A program made the position numbers and the translations under genes. From an uncultured Lachnospiraceae bacterium (GTDB lineage: Bacteria; Bacillota; Clostridia; Lachnospirales; Lachnospiraceae), in contig CATYEA010000011.1 of the NCBI GenBank assembly GCA_958405355.1, positions 1-17,444 of the forward strand: a stretch of 17,444 nucleotides of DNA, in the 5' to 3' direction. Positions 7,474 to 13,559 of the stretch are shown here, in pieces. The notes beneath the pieces are model-generated. The model ran no database searches, was not told where the DNA came from, and worked only from the letters and a program-made list of their open reading frames with translations. Position 1 is the first letter of the stretch; each line of letters begins with the position of its first letter.

Positions 7474-8610
7474 TTATTTTTTAAGAATAGCTCCGCTGAT
7501 AACGATACGCTGTACTTCGTTTGTACCTTCACCAATTTCCATCAGCTTATTATCACGCATCAGACGTTCAACATTATATTCTTTACTGTATCCGTTGCCG
7601 CCCAAAATCTGAATAGCATCCAGACAGATCGTTGTTGTATGGGAAGCGGCAAATAATTTGGCTTCAGCCGCCTGTACGGAACAACGCACCCCGCTGGCCT
7701 TCATTTCAGCCACATCATAGAGCATCAGCTTCATTGCTTCAATATACATAGCCATATCGGCAATCTTAAATGCAACTGCCTGATGTTTTGCAATTGGTTT
7801 TCCAAAGGCAACTCTTTCCAGTGCATAGTTTTTCGCAATATCCAAAGCATGTTCGGCAATACCGGTGGAGATTGCTGTACAGCTTACACGTCCGCCGTCA
7901 AGACCTTCCATCGCCATCTTAAAGCCCATGCCTTCTTTATCCAGCAATGCTTCAGCAGGAACCTTTAAGTCATCAAAAGTCATGCCATGAGTATCAGAGC
8001 TGCGCATACCCATCTTATCTTCTTCTGCATCAATGATCAAACCTGGTGTTCCTTTGTCAACGATAAAAGCAGAAATACCGTTGGCGCCCTTTTCCGGATC
8101 TGTCACCGCCATAATTACATAATAATCGGCAATACCGGAGTTCGTAATCCATGCTTTGCTGCCGTTGATCACATAGCTGCCGTCAGCCTGTTTTTTAGCT
8201 CTTGTCCGGAGTCCTGCTGCATCAGAACCAGCACCCGGCTCTGTCAGACAGAATGCAAAAAGTTTTCCATCAACAACACCGGATAAATATTTCTGTTTCT
8301 GAGCTTCGCTGCCGTGTTTTAAAATCATATCCGTACATACCCAGCTGATCTCCATAGCCATTGCAAAACCTGCATCCCCTTTGGCCAGCTCGTGAGTAAT
8401 GATGGCACACTCCACGTCACTAAGACCAGCGCCGCCATATTCTTCAGGAATTGGTGTGGACTGAAGGCCTGTTTCGATATACTTTTCATAAAGTTCATGA
8501 CACCAGCCGTTCTGATCCATTTCCCGTCCTCTTGGTTCTACTTCCTTTTTTGTAAAATCACGAACCATTGCCTGAATATCTTTCTGTTCTTCTGTAAACT
8601 TGTAACCCAT
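7474..8610 (-). CDS. Acyl-CoA dehydrogenase (butyryl-CoA dehydrogenase-like flavoprotein)
   Basis: The 378-residue product is the usual length for short-chain acyl-CoA dehydrogenases. The start is the ATG at 8610, preceded by AAGGAGG at 8 nt. An in-frame extension to 8709 would run through the promoter and lacks a ribosome site. Family signatures are FCLTEPGAGSDAAGLRTRA (FAD and substrate loop), WITNSGIADYYVIM, and the C-terminal LGGNGYSKEYNVERLMRD and EIGEGTNEVQRIVI. The catalytic base should be Glu361 of GEGT, the position occupied in the family by YEGT. It interconverts acyl-CoA and trans-2-enoyl-CoA with EtfBA as electron partner. In a fermenting anaerobe the physiological direction is probably enoyl-CoA reduction. 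A separate promoter and operator lie in the 122-bp gap after etfA, so it can be transcribed apart from etfBA. Confidence 0.93.
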   Translation of the reverse strand: MGYKFTEEQKDIQAMVRDFTKKEVEPRGREMDQNGWCHELYEKYIETGLQSTPIPEEYGGAGLSDVECAIITHELAKGDAGFAMAMEISWVCTDMILKHGSEAQKQKYLSGVVDGKLFAFCLTEPGAGSDAAGLRTRAKKQADGSYVINGSKAWITNSGIADYYVIMAVTDPEKGANGISAFIVDKGTPGLIIDAEEDKMGMRSSDTHGMTFDDLKVPAEALLDKEGMGFKMAMEGLDGGRVSCTAISTGIAEHALDIAKNYALERVAFGKPIAKHQAVAFKIADMAMYIEAMKLMLYDVAEMKASGVRCSVQAAEAKLFAASHTTTICLDAIQILGGNGYSKEYNVERLMRDNKLMEIGEGTNEVQRIVISGAILKK

Positions 8611-8652
8611 GTGTTTTTCCTCCTTCTCACTTGTTTTATTTTTCACAATTTG

Positions 8653-8681
8653 ATTATATCGTTTATTTTTTTCAAAGTGAA
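8653..8681 (-). promoter_or_regulatory. Promoter of acd-maoC
   Basis: On the minus strand TATAAT (8653-8658) is preceded at 17 bp by TTCACT (8676-8681). Predicted transcription start is near 8646, with a leader of about 36 nt to the ATG at 8610. The -35 region lies inside the TATTTCACTTT block (8674-8684) shared with the etfB and CoA-transferase promoters. Confidence 0.65.
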
Positions 8682-8699
8682 ATACTAAAAAGACATAGG

Positions 8700-8722
8700 A
8701 TTTATGCAATCACTGCATAAAT
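8700..8722 (-). promoter_or_regulatory. Operator-like dyad upstream of acd (LysR-type T-N11-A site)
   Basis: ATTTATG-N9-CATAAAT is a perfect inverted repeat, and flanking and inner bases extend the pairing to 10-bp arms (8699-8708 and 8714-8723). Its centre is about 65 bp before the predicted acd transcription start. The same dyad with the same N9 spacing is found at 10636-10658 and 11835-11857. As RNA the dyad could also fold into a hairpin downstream of etfA, but recurrence at the other two promoters favours an operator. Confidence 0.75.
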
Positions 8723-8732
8723 CTTTTTGTTT

Positions 8733-9737
8733 TTATGCGTTCAATTTCTGAATCTCTTTGATCAGCTCAGGAATTACTGTAAACAAATCACCGACAATAC
8801 CGTAATCGGCCACATCGAAAATCGGCGCTTCCTCATCTTTATTAATCGCCACGATACAATCGGAACCGGTAATTCCGGCGGCATGCTGAATGGCTCCGGA
8901 AATGCCGCAGGCGATGTAGAGTTTCGGCGATACGGTCTTACCCGTCTGTCCCACCTGATGTGCATGAGGAATCCATCCCGCATCGACCACAGCCCGGGAG
9001 GCCCCCACGGTCGCATTCAATACCCCGGCCAGCTTCCGAATCATTTCGAAGCCTTCCGGAGAACCCACACCCCGGCCGCCGGAAACAATGATTTCTGCCT
9101 CTTCCAGATTCACGGCCTCCGCCACTTCTTTAATCCGGTCCAATAATTTCGTTCGGATATTTTCAGGAGCAATATGTATATCCTCACAGATCATCGCTCC
9201 TACTCTTCCTGTGACAGGCTCCGGTTTCTTAAAAATTCCCGGCCGGACAGTACCAAGCTGCGGCCGATTGTCCGGACAAAGAATCATTGCCATCAGATTG
9301 CCGCCAAAAGCCGGACGGGTCCAGATCATATTTCCCGTTTCTGCGTCATAATCCAACATCGTACAGTCCGCCGTCAGACCCGTATTCAGGTCGCAAGCCA
9401 TTTTCGGTCCCAGATCACGCCCATTATTTGTTGCACCAATTAATATTGTCGATGGCTTATACTTTTCAACCAATGTTTTCATGGCATGACCGTACGCATC
9501 TGTCGAATAGTTAAAATATTCTTCACCTTCTACGAGAATGACTTCATCTGCTCCGAATTCGATGGTCTTTTCCGCAACATCCTTCACATGGCCGCCGATG
9601 ACTACGGCCACAAGCTTTCCACCCATTTTGTCGGCCAGCGCACGTCCCGGTGATAAAAGTTCATAACCCACCGACTTCGCCTTATTTTCTTCTGTCTCCA
9701 CAAACACCCAAAGATTTTTATATTCTCCAAACTGCAT
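8733..9737 (-). CDS. etfA: Electron transfer flavoprotein alpha subunit
   Basis: This 334-residue subunit pairs with EtfB to accept or donate electrons for the acyl-CoA dehydrogenase. The C-terminal FAD domain shows IIVSGGRGVGS (216-226), GASRAVVDAGWIPHAHQVGQ (residues 246-264, with Arg248 near the flavin), TGKTVSPKLYIACGISGAIQ and the closing FDVADYGIVGDLF. The ATG at 9737 has a GGAGG site 8 nt upstream. A longer frame to 9767 would overlap etfB and has no such site. The gene follows etfB by 13 bp, so the two are co-translated in the standard order. No N-terminal ferredoxin-type cysteine cluster is present, unlike the extended EtfA (CarE) of some caffeate-reducing acetogens. Confidence 0.95.
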   Translation of the reverse strand: MQFGEYKNLWVFVETEENKAKSVGYELLSPGRALADKMGGKLVAVVIGGHVKDVAEKTIEFGADEVILVEGEEYFNYSTDAYGHAMKTLVEKYKPSTILIGATNNGRDLGPKMACDLNTGLTADCTMLDYDAETGNMIWTRPAFGGNLMAMILCPDNRPQLGTVRPGIFKKPEPVTGRVGAMICEDIHIAPENIRTKLLDRIKEVAEAVNLEEAEIIVSGGRGVGSPEGFEMIRKLAGVLNATVGASRAVVDAGWIPHAHQVGQTGKTVSPKLYIACGISGAIQHAAGITGSDCIVAINKDEEAPIFDVADYGIVGDLFTVIPELIKEIQKLNA

Positions 9738-9750
9738 AACTACAACCTCC

Positions 9751-10554
9751 TTACAGCACCTTCGCATCCGCTAACATGCCGACAAGTTTCGCTGCGGATA
9801 CAGCCGCCTCTTCCCCGGCAATTTTTACACAAGTTTTATTTCTCACCGGTGTAAATGTCTTCTTTACCTTTGTCGGAGAACCTTTCAGACCGCATCGGCT
9901 TAAATCAATATTCGGGATATCCTCCGCCGTAATGACCTGAATCGGTATCTTCCGAGCCGCCATCTTACTCTTGAGTGTCGGAAATCTCGGATCAAAAGCT
10001 GTTTTAACTACTGTAATTACTGCCGGTTTTCTGACTGAAATAATATCGTATCCCTGGTCACTTTCCCTTTTGACAATGACATCATCCCCATGAACACTGA
10101 CCTCTGAAGCATAAGTTACCTGAGCCATTCCCATGTGGGCAGCTATTTCCGGCCCTACCTGACCTGTATCTCCGTCGATGGCCTGTTTGCCGCTCAGAAT
10201 CAAATCAAATTTTCCCTCTTTTTCTTCAATAGCGGTAATGGTACTGGCTAAAATATAACTGGTCGCCAGAGTATCTGAGCCGCCGAAGGCTCTGTCACTG
10301 CAAAGATAAGCCTTATCCGCCCCTACGGCCAGACATTCCGTCAATGCTTCCTTTGCCTGCATCGGTCCCATGGACAATACTGTAATCTCCGTATCCGGCG
10401 TAACATCCTTAATTCTCGCTGCCACTTCCAGAGCACAGGCATCAAACGGATTGACAATACTCGGCACTCCGGCCCGAATCAATGTGTTTGTGACAGGATC
10501 AATCTTAATCTCCGTTGTATCCGGCACTTGCTTCACACATACTAAGATTTTCAC
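9751..10554 (-). CDS. etfB: Electron transfer flavoprotein beta subunit
   Basis: This 267-residue EtfB starts at a GTG at 10554, with GAGGAGG 8 nt upstream. KILVCVKQVPDTTE at the N-terminus and GKQAIDGDTGQVGP (122-135) are the family signatures. The second loop binds AMP in respiratory ETFs such as human ETFB (DDDCNQTG-like) and a second FAD in electron-bifurcating ones, where DGDTxQVGP is usual. The form seen here is the bifurcating or Fix-like one. This suggests, but does not prove, that NADH oxidation is coupled to enoyl-CoA and ferredoxin reduction. It is first gene of the etfBA unit and is preceded by the shared operator and promoter at 10589-10658. Confidence 0.95.
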   Translation of the reverse strand: MKILVCVKQVPDTTEIKIDPVTNTLIRAGVPSIVNPFDACALEVAARIKDVTPDTEITVLSMGPMQAKEALTECLAVGADKAYLCSDRAFGGSDTLATSYILASTITAIEEKEGKFDLILSGKQAIDGDTGQVGPEIAAHMGMAQVTYASEVSVHGDDVIVKRESDQGYDIISVRKPAVITVVKTAFDPRFPTLKSKMAARKIPIQVITAEDIPNIDLSRCGLKGSPTKVKKTFTPVRNKTCVKIAGEEAAVSAAKLVGMLADAKVL

Positions 10555-10588
10555 AAATAATACCTCCTCGTTGTTAATTGTTGTTTAA

Positions 10589-10617
10589 AGTATATCTTCC
10601 GTCTTCAATAAAGAGAA
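10589..10617 (-). promoter_or_regulatory. Promoter of etfBA
   Basis: On the minus strand the -10 is TATACT (10589-10594). At 17 bp the -35 is TTCTCT (10612-10617), a poor match to consensus, as expected for an activator-dependent promoter. Predicted transcription start is near 10582, 28 bp before the GTG. The -35 lies within TATTTCTCTTT (10610-10620), identical to the block at 11873-11883 before the CoA-transferase gene. Confidence 0.6.
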
Positions 10618-10635
10618 ATATTAAAATCGCATACC

Positions 10636-10658
10636 TTTTATCTCAGTGGTGCATAAAT
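10636..10658 (-). promoter_or_regulatory. Operator-like dyad upstream of etfB (LysR-type site)
   Basis: Read on the minus strand, a perfect distal half ATTTATG, nine bases, and a degenerate proximal half GATAAAA form the third copy of the dyad seen before acd and the CoA-transferase. Its centre is about 65 bp before the predicted etfB start. From its first base the next 49 bp align without gaps to the other two promoters (34 of 49 identical to each, counted by eye). Confidence 0.7.
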
Positions 10659-10693
10659 GGAAACCGTGTCCCAAAAACTCCCGGTAAATATCC

Positions 10694-10733
10694 AGAAAAA
10701 AATCGCCGTCTGCATTCAAAACAGCGGCGATTT
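10694..10733 (-). terminator. Intrinsic terminator after lysR
   Basis: AAATCGCCG (10700-10708) pairs with CGGCGATTT (10725-10733), and CTG/CAG continues the stem past one bulged T. In the minus direction a run of T (10696-10702) follows. It lies 4 bp after the lysR stop codon and insulates the etfB promoter from readthrough. Confidence 0.8.
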
Positions 10734-10737
10734 CACG

Positions 10738-11616
10738 TCATTTATAAGCTTTAACTAAATGTTTGATTAAATTTTTTACATTGGCAGACACCTTTGTGCC
10801 TTTTTTAGTGATGGCCACCACATTCCACTCAGCCAATTCTCCCCGAAGCGGTATGGCAACAACCCCTTTACCAGCATAAGGTGTGATCGGCCTCGGCAAA
10901 ATGGAAATTCCCTGTGATAAAGACACAAGGGCCGCAATATAGTCCCAACTCGGACTGCAGTGGATAATGTTCGGTTCAAACCCGGCATTATGGCACATCG
11001 TTAGGACATTACTGAACAATTGATATGTAGAATCAAGTAAAATAAAAGATTCCCCCTGGAGTTCTTCAATCCCCACCTCTTTACGGCCGACCAGCGGATG
11101 TCTTTCCGGGACCATGACTACCAGCCTGTCAGCAATGACTTCCCTTACATCAAAATGACTTTCATCCACCGGACGAATGACCAGTCCCACATCCAACATC
11201 CCTTCCAATATCTCTTTATGGATCAAGTGACTGCCTTCTACGGTAAAGTAGAGTTTCACATCCGGATATTGTTTATTAAAATCCGGCATAAACAACGGAG
11301 CCATGATCGTATTCAGAACCGAAGGGATCCCCAGACGTATTTCCCCCACATCATCAGCACTGTAACCCCTCAGATATTCCTGAAGCTCCTCAAAATCCTT
11401 AATGACCCTCTCCCCTCTCTCCAATAATTTTCTTCCGGCCGGTGTCAGTTTAAAGCTCCGGGTCGTCCGGTTGATCAACTGAACATTATACTCATCTTCA
11501 ATGCACTGAACCGTCCGGCTCAAAGACGATTGGGAAACCCGAATCTTCTCCGCCGCCTGCGAAAAACCCTTCTCTCTAGCAATACACACGAAATAATACA
11601 ACTGCCTATACTCCAT
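10738..11616 (-). CDS. LysR-type transcriptional regulator
   Basis: This 292-residue protein has the usual LTTR length. The winged helix-turn-helix is at residues 1-60 (MEYRQLYYFVCIAREKGFSQ, AAEKIRVSQSSLSRTVQCIE, then NRTTRSFKLTPAGRKLLERG). An effector-binding domain follows (about 90-290), with GEIRLGIPSVLNTIMAPL and PLVGRKEVGIEELQGESFIL. It sits between etfBA and the divergent CoA-transferase/permease genes and has its own promoter and terminator. Three copies of an LTTR-type box (T-N11-A in a dyad) stand before etfB, acd and the CoA-transferase gene at about -65. It is thus the obvious candidate activator of all three units, with an unknown carboxylic acid or acyl-CoA as co-inducer. The link is inference from position and motif. 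Confidence 0.94.
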   Translation of the reverse strand: MEYRQLYYFVCIAREKGFSQAAEKIRVSQSSLSRTVQCIEDEYNVQLINRTTRSFKLTPAGRKLLERGERVIKDFEELQEYLRGYSADDVGEIRLGIPSVLNTIMAPLFMPDFNKQYPDVKLYFTVEGSHLIHKEILEGMLDVGLVIRPVDESHFDVREVIADRLVVMVPERHPLVGRKEVGIEELQGESFILLDSTYQLFSNVLTMCHNAGFEPNIIHCSPSWDYIAALVSLSQGISILPRPITPYAGKGVVAIPLRGELAEWNVVAITKKGTKVSANVKNLIKHLVKAYK

Positions 11617-11676
11617 ATGTTTCCCCCCTTTGTGTCAAAAACCGTCTCCTGTAACCCCTATATCATCCCATATGGT

Positions 11677-11718
11677 ATACTTTAACTTTAGTATGTCGAA
11701 TCGTTTATTATTTGTCAA
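11677..11718 (-). promoter_or_regulatory. lysR promoter with overlapping dyad
   Basis: On the minus strand a perfect -35 TTGACA (11713-11718), a 17-bp spacer and -10 CATACT (11690-11695) form a promoter with a leader of about 70 nt to the ATG at 11616. ATACT-N8-AGTAT (11677-11694) is an imperfect dyad containing T-N11-A spacings and covering the -10, which would suit autorepression. Its sequence differs from the shared ATTTATG dyad. A TGTCGAA heptamer (11694-11700) lies in the spacer. Confidence 0.55.
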
Positions 11719-11834
11719 TCAAACTTTTCTTCCAATTTTTTCTAAACCCGCTCTTTTTGATATCTGAAAATTTTACGTCTATCCATCATTTTATCCGCAT
11801 ATTTCCTCATTTTTTTCGTATTTTTAGCCTTTTT

Positions 11835-11857
11835 ATTTATGTTCCGGCAGCATAAAT
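11835..11857 (+). promoter_or_regulatory. Operator-like dyad upstream of the CoA-transferase gene (LysR-type site)
   Basis: ATTTATG (11835-11841), nine bases, CATAAAT (11851-11857) make a perfect 7+7 inverted repeat containing T-N11-A. The centre is about 66 bp before the predicted transcription start near 11912, the canonical position of an LTTR recognition site. The 340-bp lysR-CoA-transferase gap also holds the lysR promoter (11677-11718), a pyrimidine-rich stretch (about 11720-11834) with no gene, and the promoter at 11876-11905. Confidence 0.75.
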
Positions 11858-11875
11858 CTCATGCGTTTTTGGTAT

Positions 11876-11905
11876 TTCTCTTTCCAACAGGGCCAAAGCT
11901 ATAAT
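11876..11905 (+). promoter_or_regulatory. Promoter of the CoA-transferase/permease operon
   Basis: A perfect -10 TATAAT (11900-11905) is preceded at 18 bp by TTCTCT (11876-11881), the same weak -35 as at etfB and inside the identical TATTTCTCTTT block (11873-11883). Predicted start is near 11912, with a leader of about 45 nt carrying AAGGAGG before the ATG at 11957. Confidence 0.65.
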
Positions 11906-11956
11906 GAAATTACAATAGATTGTGAAATGATTAACTTTATGAAGGAGGTTTTTCGA

Positions 11957-13531
11957 ATGAACAAAGTAGTTACTATGGAACAGGCCGTCGCCATGATCAA
12001 GCCAGGTGATTTTATCATCAACAGCGGTTTCCTCACTTCCGCAACACCGGATGCTCTCATCCAGGCTGTGGCCGATTCCTTTGAAGCCACCGGTGTCCCA
12101 AATAATCTGACCGTAATGTTTGGCGCAGGCCAGGGAAACAAACGCGGCGGACAGCAGGAACGCTGGGCAAAAGAGGGGTTGATCAAACGCTGGATCGGCG
12201 GCCATTACGCATTTTCCCCAAAAGCTGTTGAAATGATCGCCAACAACCAGGTGGAAGCTTATAACCTGCCTCAGGGCGTCATCATTGAAATGTACCGCGC
12301 CATGGGACAGAATCGTAAAGGTTATATTACCAACGTGGGACTGGAAACCTATGTGGACCCACGACTGGAAGGCGGTAAATTAAATGCCCGCACCACCGAA
12401 GATATTGTAAAAGTTGTGGAGATTGAAGGCGATGAATATCTCTACTATCTGCTTCCGGATGTGGATATCGCTCTTATCCGTGTTACAACCGCAGATACCA
12501 ACGGCAACTGCACTATCGAAGATGAAATTCTTCCGCTGGATATTTTAAGTGCCGCCATGGCTGCCAAGGGCAAAGGCGGAAAGGTTATCGTTCAGGCCAA
12601 AAATATCGTAGCTCCTGAAACCATTCCGTCCCGCAAAGTTGCTGTTCCTGGCATCTTTGTCGATGCCATCGTTGTTCCGGACAATCCGGAAGAAACTCAC
12701 CAGCAGACCAGTGATTATTACATGAATCCTGCGTTGACCGGTTCTTTCAAAATTCCTGTCAGCGCCGTAGAACCAATGAAATTTGACACGAAGGCATTGA
12801 TCGGCAGACGCTGCGCCATGGAACTCGTTCCAAATGCTGTTGTCAATCTCGGCGTTGGTATCCCTGAAAAAGTAGCTGCAGTGGCCGGTGAAGAGGGTCT
12901 GGCCGACCAGTTAATATTAACCACTGAATCGGGTATGATCGGCGGTATTCCAAGCGGCGGCGGCTCCTTCGGTGCCGGAGTCAACGGCTGGGCCGAGCTT
13001 CCTGAGGTCAGTCAGTTTGATTTTTATGACGGCGGAGGTCTGGATGTCACTTTCCTCGGTATGGCCGAAGCGGACACAGACGGAAATGTTAATGTCAGCA
13101 AATTTGGCCCGGGTGTTACCGGCTGTGGCGGATTTATTAATATTTCCCAGAATACAAAGAACTGTATCTTCTGCGGTACATTTACCGCCGGCGGCTTAAA
13201 GACAGCCTGCGAGGATGGAAAACTTATTATTCTTCAGGAAGGTAAGAGCAAAAAATTTGTGCCTTCCGTTCAGCAGATCACTTTCTCCGGCGCCTATGCC
13301 CGCAGAAATAAAATGAACGTCAAATTCATCACCGAGAGAGCGGTTCTCGAACTGCTTCCTGATGGTCTGACAGTGACTGAAATCGCTCCGGGCATCGACC
13401 TTCAGACACAGGTCCTTGACCAGATGGAATTTAAACCACTCGTCGCTGAAAATCTGAGAACAATGGATTCCAGAATTTTTATTGATGCTCCGATGGGCAT
13501 TAAAGATGAGATTTTGAGTAAAGTCAAATAA
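11957..13531 (+). CDS. Family I CoA-transferase, fused alpha/beta, propionate-CoA-transferase-like (Pct/YdiF type)
   Basis: The 524-residue product moves CoA from a donor such as acetyl-CoA to a carboxylic acid. The start at 11957 has AAGGAGG 8 nt upstream; the longer frame to 11861 has no ribosome site. The N-terminal (alpha-like) half begins with MEQAVAMIKPGDFIINSGF. The C-terminal (beta-like) half has VNLGVGIPEKVA, TTESGMIGGIPSGGGSFGAG, FDFYDGGGLDVTFLGMAE, GCGGFINISQNTKN and EIAPGIDLQTQVLDQM. The catalytic Glu of TTESG is residue 324, the same number as remembered for Clostridium propionicum Pct, and the length also matches. This class is often broad (acetate, propionate, lactate, acrylate, butyrate, hydroxy acids), so the substrate is not fixed by sequence. 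It is 28 bp before the permease gene and faces away from lysR. Confidence 0.93.
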   Translation: MNKVVTMEQAVAMIKPGDFIINSGFLTSATPDALIQAVADSFEATGVPNNLTVMFGAGQGNKRGGQQERWAKEGLIKRWIGGHYAFSPKAVEMIANNQVEAYNLPQGVIIEMYRAMGQNRKGYITNVGLETYVDPRLEGGKLNARTTEDIVKVVEIEGDEYLYYLLPDVDIALIRVTTADTNGNCTIEDEILPLDILSAAMAAKGKGGKVIVQAKNIVAPETIPSRKVAVPGIFVDAIVVPDNPEETHQQTSDYYMNPALTGSFKIPVSAVEPMKFDTKALIGRRCAMELVPNAVVNLGVGIPEKVAAVAGEEGLADQLILTTESGMIGGIPSGGGSFGAGVNGWAELPEVSQFDFYDGGGLDVTFLGMAEADTDGNVNVSKFGPGVTGCGGFINISQNTKNCIFCGTFTAGGLKTACEDGKLIILQEGKSKKFVPSVQQITFSGAYARRNKMNVKFITERAVLELLPDGLTVTEIAPGIDLQTQVLDQMEFKPLVAENLRTMDSRIFIDAPMGIKDEILSKVK

Positions 13532-13559
13532 CTAAACTTGTATAGAGGAGGGCGAATTT

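Noticed and set aside
8611..8709. N-terminal extension of the acyl-CoA dehydrogenase by 33 codons
   Set aside because: It would cover the acd promoter, has no ribosome site, and adds residues absent from the family; the ATG at 8610 has AAGGAGG at 8 nt.
9501..9507. TGTCGAA (0A-box heptamer) inside etfA, and its complement near 15308-15314
   Set aside because: Within coding sequence and at the frequency expected by chance; not called as Spo0A sites.
11861..11956. N-terminal extension of the CoA-transferase by 32 codons
   Set aside because: It would start inside the shared promoter element and upstream of the predicted transcription start; the ATG at 11957 has AAGGAGG at 8 nt and gives the family length of 524.
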